From Manduca sexta (Eukaryota; Arthropoda; Insecta; Lepidoptera; Sphingidae), in the NCBI RefSeq assembly GCF_014839805.1, contig NC_051129.1, forward strand, positions 10,730,920-10,794,919: a stretch of DNA of 64,000 bases. The letters run 5' to 3'. A model generated the notes under the pieces. It had not been told where the DNA came from. It searched no databases and saw nothing but the letters and a program-made list of their open reading frames with translations. Positions 9,738 through 23,155 of this stretch are shown here, piece after piece (within the stretch, counting starts at the first letter, position 1; each line of letters starts with the position of its first letter). The position numbers were made by a program, and so were the translations under genes.

Positions 9738-12700
9738 GTGCGGCATTGGAATCGTTCCCAATTATGAAGAGATATATATGAGGAGAGTACCCGATATTTT
9801 TGGAATATTTTATTTATATCCATCTTTACTGAACACAACTGAACTTCATTACGCTTATATATTTACTAACCTCTAGATGTAATGCGTAAACCATTTTGGG
9901 GTATTCGCACAAAAATAGATTCGTACACACCACTGCCACGTAGCAAACATTCAAAGATTTTCGTAGCAATGAGAAATTCCGTAGCGCTCCCGTAGACTCG
10001 TAGCGCTTGTCTTAGATTTACACTTGTACGTTGGAGTTCTATCGATCTGAATTGAATGCATTGTAGCTTCTTTGTTTAAGAGAATTAAGCTTAAATTGTG
10101 CTTGTTATTGGGTTTGGTGCAATTTATTACTTTAAATAATTAATTTAGTTCGATTTTATGTTATATATTTTTATTTATTTCCTAGAAATTATCATTTATA
10201 GATATGGTTTAGTTGTGACGTCATTTCTTTCGATAGAATAATAACGTCAAGTTAGTTCAAGCTGATACAATCTAATGACAGAAACCTCCTAATGATAAAA
10301 GTGATCAAAATTACTAATTTTACCCTGAAATCTTATGAATTTGACCTAGCATCTTACTTACCTAGAATTTAAAGAAATTAAAGTATTTGCTCTGCACATT
10401 GGAAATATCAACTTACTAAAATAATCATAGAATTTTTGAAGATACAAATCTGATACTAATTAATAAGGAACTAAGGATTCCTACGATTCGATCGTAAGGA
10501 TTTAGAAAATAAGATACTTAATTACTTCAGATAATTAAAACGTTATAAACAAATAAATAAAAATAACAGTAACGTCATGTCAGATTCAAAATGAATTCCA
10601 TATTTGATTTAAGGGCATATTCCACCGAAATTAATCGGAGTAGAGAAAATAAACATTAATCAATAGAATTATATTGAAAATACGTGCCGAGTATTTTTTG
10701 TAATATTTTTATTAAAATTATCCATGCACGACAAAAATCAGCATTTACTAATTTCATTGAAAAGATCAGTAGTTTAAAGCCGCCAGTTTATATTATGCGT
10801 TGATTATTTAATGTTAAGTTAATGTTAATGTTATTTTTTTTATAAGTAGATGCTCCATTCCGATGTCTTTTGGTGGACTGGTGCCATTTGGGCCTGTTAC
10901 ACAACTTCTGACCAAATATTACTCACATAAATATACTATCAGCCGACAAAATACAAAAGTCACACTGTAATCCATACTTCAAAATAAATGGTAATAAATT
11001 AAGTACTATTTACATTAGTTATTTAATATGACAACTGTCAAATAAAATTTACTTGAAATTTGTGAAACAGGTCCTAAGTTAAACATTTATATGCCCTATT
11101 CTCAATGGAAATTATCATTCAGTTAAGGACCAATATTGTGTGATTACAGAGTATAATATACATCAAGATATAAAAAATATAAAATTTTATTAAATTGTAA
11201 TTTGAAAATACTAAACTATATGAAAGTATATTTAATTTGAGGATCAATTTTCGCCATATTACAAAAGTACAATTTTTCCTATTAACAATATTTTTAATCA
11301 GACATAGTAGCCACCTATGTAATAGAATAATGGTCTATTCTAGTATAACGTTACATTATATGTTACCATTAATATTTTAAAAAGAATATTATTTGTCTTG
11401 ATTGTCAATATAATTACTTATATTGTCAAAATACTTAATAAATTAGTTCCAACGTTTTCACAGAGATGTCATTAAAATAAATTTTCAGTCCACGTAAAAA
11501 TGTGGTGACTATTATTCTCTCGTTTAGAAATTTACAAAATGGTTCAAAATTTGATAACGAAATGTAGCAAATTTTAATTGAATTGTATTTAATAATGGCA
11601 TCGCATTTAGCACTTTTTTAAATCTTAAGTTACTAGACATAAAACTTGATGCTAAACACCTGATGATTTTTCTCTGTAGTGAACCTATGGAATCATTATG
11701 TACTACGTCCACATATTACGTATAGTCAATAAAGGTAGCTGAACAAATTCTTAATTTAAAATCGCCTTTAAAATTTTGTGTCCTTATCAACAATCGTTTT
11801 TTATTCGGTAAAAAAAACTTGAAAGGTTTGACTTTGCTTTTACCCAACGCTCTGCCTTCGGGAACAAAAATTCCGGTATAGATATTATTATAAAATGTAG
11901 CACCAGGAGTAAAGTAGCTAAAGTAATGAGTGGAAGAATTTTCAAAATTTATTCAGTAGTTTCAGAGATTACCCCTACCATCAAACTCACAAAGTTTTTC
12001 TCTATAAGACATTAGTATAGAGAAAGAAATAAAAATTCGCTCGAAGTTAATATGTAGCTGGGTTTTGAAATTTTAAAATTGTTCAGCTACTTTTGAGACT
12101 GACTGTACTATGGGGAACCTAACTAGTTACTTATCATAATTAATGTTGATAGGTGTCAAAATATTTAATGTGAGTCAATGCTAAGCAATAAAAATTTACA
12201 TAAAAACCATAGAATCATTAGACATTTTTGGATGAATTTGTAAAGTAATCTAATGTAATCAGATGTCGGTGTGAGTCGTTATAAATTGTTAGAATAAATT
12301 TAAAAAGCACTGTTTTAAATTAATATATAAGAGGACTTAATACGAGAGATAGCGAACCGTAAAGCAATGTTATCCGACTAAAATGTCAAATAAACTGTAC
12401 TAAAATTATGAAAACGATGAATTGAATTAAGTATGAATTAAAAAAAAATGTTTCACGAAATGACGGTTAGTTTTCGTCTCCGTCATTTCCGTTAAGATTT
12501 AGTGACTTTGGAGTCCTTACGTACAAACAATCCTCTTTGAGAAGTCATGGGCAGCCATCACTACCATACTGAAAGCTACATCTCGCTTCTCCTATTATAA
12601 AAATAATGTCCAAAGAAAATAATCGCCTTAATATACCTACAATTATAAACGATCATAGGGCTGTCACTAATTGTAATGTCACTAACATTTCAAAAAGTCA

Positions 12701-15700
12701 ATAAAGCGAGCATAGAGAATTTTTACCGTATTGTCTGTATTCAAACCAGGACAATGAACTAACTCGTTAGAACGTAACGCTGTGACATGTGTATATCGGA
12801 TATGTCAGTCGACAACCCTAATTAGGAACGTATCACGAATGAAAATAGAGCGCACTTGTTATTAAATTATTAAGTTAGGAAATTTGAATTAAAAATATTA
12901 GGAGATTTACATTAAATGTTACAAAGGATTTAAAATAAGGTTAAGGTAAAATACTTTTATCTCCAGCTATGGCGTGGATTTTAAATAGGGTTTTTGAATT
13001 TGAATGAATAAATACCTATATTGTAAGTAATGTTTATAACAAAACGTTTTATATTCTAAAAGAAAATTTGACATTAAGCACACATCATTTCATATATTCG
13101 GAGTAGAGGAAACGAATACAGACATAATATAATTTAAGTGATATCATAGCACTTTTGTATGCAATAATGAGATGGAATTTGTTAAATGATATGTTTGAAC
13201 CAATTTTAAATTTAAATCTAAACTACCTCTTATTTTAATAAAGCTGGCATTCGTTGGCATGTTCTTAAGATTAAGTTTAAAAAATTTAATATTCTTCTTC
13301 CAATTTTGAATCGTTCCATCAAGCAGATTACCGTTTTATTTTTAATTATTTTTATTTGTTTGACTGCCAGTAACTGATGTTAAAAAAATTGAATCCACCA
13401 ATAAATCGTGGTCTCCATAGATTAAAATATTTACCATTTTATTGTATTCTAGACTATCTGTGGTGAAGTTAGTTATAAGTGCGAATGACTGAAAGTTCTT
13501 CGTATCATAATATTAGTAATTAAAATTTAATATGTCCCAACCCTTGCACAAAGTTATATTTACGAGACTTAATGTTAAAGTGTTAAATGAAATGTATTAT
13601 TATAAAGGCTAGTGTTTTATTAAAATTTATATTCATATATTAACGATTGTAAGTAGATGTTCCATTTTGATGTACAAAATAGATGAAATATTGTCCCTCT
13701 ACCACACGCCGTATCCTTTAAGATTCGTGTCTATCAAACATACATTTTAATACTAATTATGTGTACGTGTACGTTACTAATTACGTCTAACATTTTACAA
13801 AAATTTTATCAAGCAGAAATATAATTTAGAATCCGTGTTATAACTGCAACCGTTATTTTTTTATGGGAATTTATTTATATATTACATATACATATATGTA
13901 TATACTACCCATACATGTTGTGTTTGGCCTATATGTTTACTATAGGTGTTATATTTGGTGAATTTAAAATAATAATTTGTAATATTTTACATCCAACGAT
14001 TTCGCAAATTAAAATTTCAAATCTACGAGTATTTATAAAATAATATAACAGGCCTGAATTTACACATTACATATTTATAAGCCAACTTTGTACAATTTTT
14101 ATTTGTAACTATGTTTGAAAATATGTTTAAGAGGAAAATGCACCAAGTCTTTCACAACATAATTTTCATACTATATTATCCTCTTAACTTTTTTTGTTGT
14201 AATTTTCATTATGCAAGAAATCTTCTCTAATGATCTAACGTAATCCCAGGAAACTGAATTCTTCGCAGAAAATGTTTTTTGCAGGTAAATTAGCTCGACA
14301 CCATTGTAGCTGTTCGCAGTGTTACAAACAATGATTTAAAAAGAGCAAATTCATAATTTATGAACCTTATGTATGAACACCGATACCTCAAAATTTGAAG
14401 ACCTTTACGCGATATTTTTATTTATTTATGTTGAAAAATGCATCGCGGTGGTCACATAAAAGATCTTAGGTTCGGTTTTGATTATCTTTAATAATGTTAT
14501 TAATAAATAAGACCTTTAACATCAAGTTTAAAGTTCTTTATATTGATAATAATATTTGCGAGGGCTTTGTTATCAGGGAGTACGATAACATTGGCTTATA
14601 GTAATAGACATTTTATGTGGAAATACTCAACTTTCTTTGGATAGCACTATAGCTATGCTACTGTATGTTGGCGCCATTAATACCTTCATACAATTTCAGT
14701 TGTATTATTATTACAAACATTCGTTAATTCATAATTTTAATTAAATGCAGTTTTCATTTGTTTATTAGTACGAGTATTGGTGCAAATATTTCCAATAATT
14801 TTCGTATAAATGAAACAAAGGAATCGTTGAACATTCAGCCTTGTAAGTGGTTGGTTAAACGGTCTTTATTTATTTGACCTGCTTTAACAGAAATACATTA
14901 TTTTTATTTAATTATATTTGGACAACCAACAAATTATACGCCATACATATGAAACAATAAGTAATTGTTGCAGTGCTGTTTTACTTACAGGCCGTCACCG
15001 CATAATTCTATACAAATGCATTTTTCAAGAAAATTACCTTTTAAATAGTATAAACTCTATTTCATTCCTTTAATAATATCAAGAAGTGTATAATTTCTGG
15101 AAGTATTAATATTAAATTGTTTATTGGAGCGGCTAGGTATCGTTAATTGTCATCCAGTATCGGACTTCTTATAACAACTGGTTCTTAACTCCAGATCTTG
15201 TAATTAACGAAGAGAAGTCCTGAATTGTAAGCGTTTTTAATTAAATACGAATATAGTTTTATTGTAAAATTGCATGATTTACGATTCGTTGTTATAAAAT
15301 AACAATATAGTTTATATTATATTTTTATATTTCCACTAATTATTCTTCTAATTGTTTTAATTTACTTGTTATTTAATATAGAGACTTCATCAATTGATAT
15401 TTGATTTATATTTTTGGCATTTACAAAATAATATTGTTTATAGTGTATTAGAGATTTTTTTTAAATATAAATCATATTTGTGGCTAATAAGGCTGTTTAT
15501 TAACAAGAAGTTTTTATGAATCTGTAAATAAAATACACATTTTCGGAAATGAACATCATTATTGAATGTTGTGCGATTCGTGCGATCCCGCGAGATAATT
15601 TAGTCAATAAATTTTCGTACCCACTACCTCAATTCACGTCTGCCTTTCTGTGACGCCTTTAAGATATACATAAGTACCTAGTTCGTATAATTATAATTAA

Positions 15701-15967
15701 GAATTTACTATATAGTTTCGATAGATGATTCCGACGCACAACAAAATGTTCGTCACATTGTTTTTATTATATCATTGAAATTATGTAATTATATTTAAAC
15801 ACTTACGTTTAAAATAGTATTGCATTACAATCATAAGACTTTTGCAAATTTAATTTATATAAAAAATAATATGGCTAATATTTATTTTGCCTAGCACGAC
15901 AAAGGATCTATTGTAAATGCACAAAATGGTATTTAAAACGAACAATAATACATTTAAAAAATGTTTC
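9738..15967. other. Long AT-rich flank 3' of the receptor
   Basis: Six kilobases with almost no recognisable repeats and no supported coding frame. The first part may be the receptor's 3' UTR (entered at the acceptor at 9737). Many AATAAA-like hexamers are present, for example near 10550 and 10985, but none can be chosen as the polyadenylation site. A TATATGTATATA-type run lies near 13880-13905. Confidence 0.5.
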
Positions 15968-16225
15968 TTAAGGTTATAGCTTAAGGTCCATTTTTCATAC
16001 ATTTTGTTTCACCTTTAATCTGGGTAACTAAACAAGTATTGACAAGTAAAGAATTTAAATTCACGTCTAGTTAGTGATTAGTTCTTGCAGTTGAAAGAAA
16101 AACGTAAAAATAATAAATATGCATGGATATTTCGGCCTTTAAAATTTCGTCATATTAAATTTTAAAGGCCGAAATATCCATGCAAACAAAATGTATGAAA
16201 AATGGACCTTAAGCTATAACCTTAA
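15968..16225. mobile_element. TTAA-flanked MITE, copy 1, with 27-bp internal hairpin
   Basis: A 258-bp unit with TTAA at both ends and terminal inverted repeats of about 40 bp starting AAGGTTATAGCTTAAGGTCC and continuing into ATTTTTCATACATTTTGTTT. The centre is a perfect 27-bp hairpin (arms 16121-16147 and 16157-16183) with the 9-nt loop CGTCATATT. Compared with copy 2 (53054-53332), the right terminal repeat has lost its inner 25 or so bases. No coding capacity. Confidence 0.8.
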
Positions 16226-17239
16226 AAATACAAATGTATTTGACTTCAGGTTTTATCTAAATTATTTTAGCGTCTATTCACAATGCGGCTTGGCAGGAAG
16301 CCCGAGACGTCTAGCGTACATAAGCTCTTAGCTTGTTTTTCTTTGCATGATATGAAGCCCTGCATTGTAAAATAAAATGGAATAGCAACCCGGGAGTGAA
16401 CAGCGGGTTTTATAAATTCTGCATCAATATTCCATTAATGTCGTTTTGTCTATGCCAGTTTCATAGTAAAACTTACAATATTGTATTGTTTATACTCTTT
16501 AGTAATATAAATATATATTTTTTATTTGTGTGTTGGAAAAACTGTATTGTACTTAATAGAATTTTATGTAGAGTTCACTATTTAAATGTATGTTATATTG
16601 TCTTAATGTTTTTATAAAATGAACGTATAAGAGTACTTATAAATACATATCTGTATATATGTTTGTATAAAATTGAATCTTATTTTTAATACTCAGTGTT
16701 GAAATTTGATTGTCATAAGTATTCTATGTAAGTTAACAATTAGAATTGTTTTGTTTGTGTGACGGACTTTAACGCGTATTTTTTAGAACTGAATAAATTC
16801 AATGTCTGACAAAATGTGTTTATTTCTAATTAAATACTTAATTGTCCCATTTTTATTTCTACGAGAAGGTAGTAAGTAGCACAAAAAGAATTTGTTGATG
16901 TCGTATACTTAGCACATTTTCAGGGATACATTATTATACACAAAATGAATAGGTAATCATGCTGTAAGTATCGAAGACTGTAAGTACATTTGGAAACCAT
17001 AAAACTAAAGTGGCATATCTTAAAATTATGTTTTTGGTTCTCTAATTCGACTATAAATAATGTTATTGTATTTAGATGTGAGCAAAGAAAGCCTGAAAAT
17101 GCTTTTGGTAAAATTAAAAATCATATAATTTTAAGATTTAGTTCCAAGGGTACGATTTGTCTACAGTTTATAATATGGCCCAGCTTGACCGGGCTATTGC
17201 CACTGCTTTGAAGATAATCAATGCGAATAACAGACTGCT
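16226..17239. other. AT-rich stretch without supported features
   Basis: The open frames here (16396-16617, 16990-17211) are AT-rich random-looking translations. No repeat of the window's families was detected. Confidence 0.4.
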
Positions 17240-17720
17240 GTGATATTTCATATATTGAGTGGGACTTGCGAAGGACCAAACACCCCCGTATTTTCGCGGG
17301 GAAAAACGCGTTATCGCTTTCATCACTTGGTGGATGAGTGGAATGGTTATGTTGGTTTCACCGGTCTTAAGCCCAATGTCGACACTCGGGAGTATAGCAT
17401 CATCCGAGCGAGCGTTGGATCGAGTCCCTAACCCATTGACGTAAAGTCAGTTTAAATGGATTGCAGTTCAATTCAGTTGAACACAGTGAATATTCGGAAC
17501 GCGAAATCTAGTACGTAGTACATATATATCGACGCCCTAACCTCTGTATACCACCGGCATACCAACCAAAGCCTGCGATGACCTTCTTCGGCGTATACGG
17601 GATGGCCCCGAGGTATCTTGTTGCATTAAGATAGTTGCTCGGAACCGTCCCTGAGGACCAAACACCCCTGCATTCCCTAATCCTTACATTCCTTCAAGGT
17701 CAGCAAACAACAGCTAGGAT
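17240..17720. repeat. GC-richer repeat remnant containing family G copy 1
   Basis: The stretch is GC-richer than its surroundings and contains AGGACCAAACACCCC twice (near 17273 and 17654). Between them is a segment (17446-17532) with CAGTTCAATTCAGTTGAAYA, TTCGGAACG and AAATCTAGTAC that recurs at 31311-31389. The overlapping short frames at 17240-17444 are not domain-bearing. A decayed retroelement is likely but unproven. Confidence 0.4.
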
Positions 17721-17929
17721 AATAGTTAAGCTAACTTAATTATAGTTTTACCCTTATTCTTAGTTACTTGAGTACATTTTAGTGAGGTTTATTTGTTTTA
17801 TGAGCGCTTTGAACTTAGCAAACTAATTAGGTACGCAAGCTAGTACTAGAGGTAAGTTCTTCGCTGTGATACAAAGGGTAGGCAGAGGCGAAACTGATGT
17901 AACTAAGTCATTGAGCACAATATATCTTA

Positions 17930-18041
17930 TAATATCAGCTCTGTATTATATTCTGTCCCACTGTTGGGCACTGGCCTCCTCTATTACTGAGAGCGATAAG
18001 CCTTAGTCCATCACGCTGGCCTAGTGCGTATTAGTAGACTT
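17930..18041 (-). mobile_element. SINE family A, truncated copy
   Basis: AATATCAGCTCTGTATTATA through CATCACGCTGGCCTAGTGCG matches the 3' half of SINE A on minus. It stops at TTAGTAGACTT and abuts the tail of the next copy. Confidence 0.75.
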
Positions 18042-18331
18042 AATAATAATAATAATATCAGCGCTGTACTATATACTTGCCCACTGCTGAGCACGGGCCT
18101 CTTCTAATACTGAGAGGGATTAGTAGACTTCACACACTCCAAATTCATATAAAGAATTTCTCAGGTTACAGGTTTCCTCACGATGTTTTCGTTCACTGAT
18201 AAAGCAAGCGATAATTCACAAAGAATACACACATATTTTTTTTAACAAAGGTGTGTACCCTTGGCTTAAGTACCTACGGACTTTTCTCTCGCCGGACCGC
18301 GTCACTCTTAACTAAGCTATCGCCGCTTACA
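18042..18331 (-). mobile_element. SINE family A, near full length with internal deletion
   Basis: Begins on plus with the ATA-repeat tail and AATATCAGCGCTGTACTATA, contains GTTTCCTCACGATGTTTTCG and ends at the head AGCTATCGCCGC. It lacks about 40 bases between AGAGGGATTA and GTAGACTTCAC. Placed end-to-end with the truncated copy before it, suggesting insertion into the older copy's tail. Confidence 0.8.
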
Positions 18332-20898
18332 GTATCTCTTATAATATACCTATATACAATGTAATAAAGAATAAAAGTGTTAACTTATTTTCAGGGGTTA
18401 TGTAGTTAATATTAATAAGCATTATGAATTTAATGACCCATTTTATAAGGTTCAATCTTGTTCAAATATTACCTGGAACGAATTACAGAATAAATACAGT
18501 TATTAGGAAGCATCATAAGACAAGCGACTTAATCGTCATTTTTGAACATAAAAAGAAATAAACAACACACCCAATTTCCGATAGATAAAACCGAACTAAA
18601 ATACATTTAGTTCTCACAACATTGTTTTTGTTTCGCGAGAGTAAAGCCGGCGTTTTACAAGCGACTGAAAGTTTTCATCGATTAAGCAGTTACAAAGAAA
18701 AGAGGAAAAGTTTAAAAGGAAAATCTTAGTTTCCAACTGCAACTGAGTGTTACCGATTTTAAAACGAAGTCTGGATACAGTGCGGTACTTATTTGGTTTT
18801 TAGGTCAAGTTCTAAGTTTTAAAATTATTTTTGTAAAGGGCTGAGGTTCCCAAACTTTTTTTGTCGGATAACATAAATTTGTTTGTTCCGATGAACCTTT
18901 TTCTTAATGTCGCGGGGAATTTGCAATACCACTACCGGACAGCCATCTGGGAGCGTCTACACCTTGCCTTACGACCTCTATCTATGATATCTGCATAAAT
19001 TGATAGGTAAAGTCAAGCCAACATTTTAGTACTTTACTGTCCAACCAGATAAATTTTTGTGAATTGTGTTTACGAATTGTGAACCCCCATTTTTTGGTCA
19101 CGCCAACGAAGACTCCCGTCGAGTTTCGTGGACTATTATGGGAATCAATGGTATAGAGTAGTAATGAGTATTTGGAAGCTTTGAAATAATGCGGCGGATT
19201 GATTCCCAGCACTGAAGGAAAATATTTGTGTAATGCAAAAAATATTTTCAAATCTAGAGCTATCATCACTAAGCAGATATATTTTAGTTAAAACACACAC
19301 AACGTGTAATTAAATTAGTGATTTTCTATTTTTTTTTATTACAAAAAGGTGTGTTCTCAGAATTTACTTCGGGAAAAGGCTGCCACGCTTGTGGAAGAGA
19401 AGAAACTACAGTAAGTATCTGTTGTCTGTACTAATATATAAAGCTAAAGAGGTTCTTTGTTTTAACACGCTAATCTCAGGAATCACTAAATCGATTTTGA
19501 ATTTATTTTAGCGGACAGAGCCGCAGGCAAAAAAAAGTACATTATAATTAACAAACTTTTTCGTACAAGTGATATTAAGTAAAATAGCTTTTCGTGTCAA
19601 CGTCAAGCTGAAAATAAAATATGAATTATTCTAGTTACAAAATAATGCGTGCGGTGTTAAGAAAATATTCTTCTATTTATAGAATTATTTCCATCTTTAA
19701 TACATAATAAATGTATTTACATACATTAATACATACAAAAATTATAGGATATTCTTAATTCAGGATTCGTCGTTTGATGAAATTGATGAATGAAGAATCG
19801 TTACGATTACATAATTTCACCTTTGTTATCTCATTAATATTTACCAATAATTTCGGAACACAAGTTTTGGGTAATAATTATGTTAAAAACTTTAAGCAAT
19901 TTTGTATACACTGTGTACCTGTTTTGAGTGTAATAAATAAAATAAAATAAAATCTTTAATTCATTGTATGTACATTTATTTATCAGTGTTGCCATTTATA
20001 TTAGTAATTATTATCCGAGTACTAGAACAATAAACAAGAGGAAGCAAATGAGCAAGTGGTAATCAAGAGCATCTGTTAGTAAATGAGCACCATAACCCAT
20101 AAATATAAATCAATAAGCTCGGCAGGAAGAAAATTTTTGTAACTTACCATATTACTTTAGTATACTTTACGTCTGTATCAGTCCTTATTTTACTTTAATG
20201 AGAATTTGGCATACTTTTTTATCTCAGGAACTTGTTAATACGCTTGAAGACCAAAATGCTAAGATAACTTAAGTAATAGATGCCAAGTCATCAGAGACTG
20301 TACAGTTAAAATTTATTTATTTCATCTGACGTCACCATTAAACTATCAGTCTTACTTATAAACTTGTTTTAGCGTTAAGAGGTGGTTAAGAATTTCTTAA
20401 ATAGCTGCTAAAAACATCACCGGCTTCCCAGTTTAAACCTTATTAAGAGGCAAGATGGCGGGTTTTGAATTACAGCTGATCGAGTGAATTTGTGTTTTAA
20501 CTAAGCATAGCTTATAAGTAAGGACTGTCTATGTGTAGTTTGAACTTGTTTCTAATTACGGTTTTGTGGCGCGTTCATAACAGTTGCAGAGTTCCATGAG
20601 CAAGCTTGCCAGCCATCCCAGAGGTTCCCGGAATAGCCAAATGCCAGGAATATTTTCAGCTATTCAGTTTGGGATATTTAGCTGGATATTACCCAGAGTT
20701 TTCGAGGTTGAGCATTGTAAGCATTTGTATTACAATGTAAGCTGTGTTAATTTAGGTGTAGATATTTTTGTATCCGCGACATGAAATTCTAATAATATAA
20801 AAGTGAATATTCAGATGTTTGTTTATTTTATTCTATGAATAAACCGGTAAACGATTTCAAATGAAAGGAACAAATATTATACAGTCAAATGTTGAATT
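18332..20898. other. AT-rich intergenic stretch
   Basis: Apart from the short Helitron-like copy at 19425-19540, no family repeat or gene is supported. Frames at 18982-19269 (-) and 20584-20784 (+) have no recognisable domain. Confidence 0.4.
19425..19540 (+). mobile_element. Helitron-like element, short copy
   Basis: Starts TCTGTACTAATATATAAAG, contains TTAACACGCTAATCTCAGGA and ends near GGACAGAGCCGCAGGCAAAA. The middle is deleted compared with 57477-57979 and the 3' CTAG is lost. Confidence 0.5.
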
Positions 20899-21020
20899 GT
20901 CTACCAATCCGCACTAGGCCAGTGTGGTGGACTAAGGCCTAATCCGACCTCAGTAGCAGAAGAGGCCCGTGCTCAGCAGTGGGCAAGTATATAATACAGG
21001 GCTGATATTATTATTATTAT
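20899..21020 (+). mobile_element. SINE family A, 5'-truncated, with perfect 12-bp TSD
   Basis: Only the 3' portion remains (GTCTACCAATCCGCACTAGG to GGGCTGATATTATTATTATT). It is flanked by AAATGTTGAATT at 20887-20898 and 21021-21032, a perfect 12-bp target-site duplication. This is direct evidence for target-primed retroposition with 5' truncation. Confidence 0.9.
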
Positions 21021-22460
21021 AAATGTTGAATTACCATAAAAGCTACATTTTAATTTCAGAAACTCCAGGGGGACATTATTCCGTTCTGAAGAGTCGCGTT
21101 CAAAGCCGAAGAAGGAAACTGCCACCATAATTCTGGCAACTGCTAAGAGCAACAATGACTATCGATACTCGCAATAATAGTAAATTGTATATATTTTTTT
21201 ATAAGAGCCAATGAATATAGAGTAGAAAATAATACAAATCTAGGTATTTATGGATCAAGAACGAGCAAACCTGTCCACACTGCCTATGATTACGCTCAGT
21301 AATATTGCTAGGAATTCTCATAAAGCGGCGGCACGTGTTCATTACTGACAAAAAGCTTTGACGTTTGAGAGAGACGGCTATAGAATTTATGCAAGTGTGA
21401 CTGAGATAAATAGACGTTTGAAATAAATAGGAATTCATATTTTATGAAATAATTCGAAGTTTAAATTTTAAATGCGTGTGCATCTGTTGCATAATTTAAC
21501 GCAAATGCAAAGTAATTATAATGGTTTTGTAGCGGTAGAGATCCATCTATTGTAGTACGTCCCTACCCCTAGTATACCAGAGTTTTTCTGAATGATCACG
21601 GTATTATCTATTTTTGCTGCCAACATATAGTGTTATGTTCTAAAACATTATAAGTAGTGCAAATACTTACAGTGTAGGTGGTATATTTAAAATCCAATGT
21701 CTCAAAATGAACAGTACAAATATGTGGTATAAAAACATTGTTTAGGTTCTTATAACGGTCATAATCAAGCGAACGTCTTGTCTCTCTCGCTCTTAAAAAA
21801 ATAAGAATAAAATTATGGGAAATAAAAAAAAATCCTTGAAGAAACATCTCGTGTATGGAATATTAAGTTTCCACACGACTTATTACCGAGCTATACGACT
21901 ATGAAAAATGAAATAGTTTATTCAGCAACTTCGGCGACTATCAGTTTCATAGTACCTAGTGTAAGTCTCCTTGGCAACAAGTTAATAGAGTCTGCGCGAT
22001 GCCTAATCCAACAGCTGTTCTAATGACAAATGTAACTTAAACTTCTAGTAATATTCTTCGACCCACAATTTTCCTCGTGACATAATTCAGCCTGCATAAT
22101 ATAATTTCGAAAAATCCACGAAAATTAATGATTCGCCTTTATACTTTTATCCGTCCTGCAGAAGACACAAAGCTGCCAGTGTTGCCAGCATTTGTTAAAA
22201 ATGACACTCACTTTGCACGGAGTGAACATGATGAATGGATATTGACGTGACAAATATCTTTTGAGTGCACATATGTCAAACAGGAATTTTTGTGTTAAAA
22301 TGTGCAAATGTTGCCAGAAATTGTGTATTATTGTATAACTACGTATAAAGTAATAAGTATTACTACGTATGTAGTAAGTGTACAATAAAATATTTTTCTT
22401 TATTCTAAAGTCCTTTGGTAGGTCTTTCAGTGGCTTTGATTTATATAGAGTCAGGGGGCC

Positions 22461-22644
22461 CTATACCGTCTACGGCGGCTAATCAGTTTTTTTGCAATCA
22501 CAGGCCTTTTAACCAAAGGATAGGTTTGATAGCTATATAGGTAACATTGGTAAAAAATTTATATTTCCCTAGAAGGCTACCAAAGCTTTCTTTCCATTAG
22601 AACGTTCGTAATTGCAAAAAAACTATTATTAGGACGTCATATAG
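22461..22644. mobile_element. Candidate MITE with TTTTTTTGCAAT-type inverted ends
   Basis: The left part CTATACCGTC..CTAATCAGTT followed by TTTTTGCAATCAC is matched in inverse by the right part, where GTAATTGCAAAAAAACTATT is followed by ATTAGGACGTCATATAG. The inverted ends are about 40 bp with several mismatches. No clear target duplication, single copy in the window, superfamily unknown. Confidence 0.45.
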
Positions 22645-22978
22645 TTCACATATTGTTTACAATATATTATTTTGGTTTGATCAGCGATATTTCAAATATG
22701 TATAAATTGTTTAATTTATGAATATCGTAAAATGAAACACGACTTTGTTGAAGCGAAAAGCACAAATAAATCTCATAAAATATTTATTGTTAATAAATAT
22801 TAATAAATAATTTACAAATGATATTTGTCGTTTAAAAATCGAGTAACATTTTCGCGTGGAAATGTAAAGCATAAAACATAAATTGATTTTAATCGCATTT
22901 ATCAATCTGTCAAAATTAAAAAAGAATTTCGAGTGGCTTATCCACATAAAATGTCTCAAATAAGACACATTTCTACCC

Positions 22979-23155
22979 TAATCGTTAATGTTGCATCCTC
23001 TCTCAGTGATCGTCCTGAGCCGAGGTTCGTAACCCGTTAGTGGATTGCCCTCAGCACGGTCGCTTAATTTTCAAGAGTTGCGACCGCCTAAGCACTTACC
23101 TAGTCCGATGTGTTTGTATAAAGCCTAGTCAGGCTAAAGTATGTCATCTTAAAAA
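22979..23155 (+). repeat. Interspersed repeat family F, copy 2
   Basis: Diverged partner of 5340-5530, sharing CGTCCTGAGCCGA, AACCCGTTAGTGGATTGCCC, CAGCACGGTCGCTTAATTTT and the GTCAGGCTAAAG motif. Confidence 0.6.

Noticed and set aside
17259..17444. Two overlapping plus frames in a GC-richer segment
   Set aside because: Neither shows a domain, and the segment looks like a decayed repeat.
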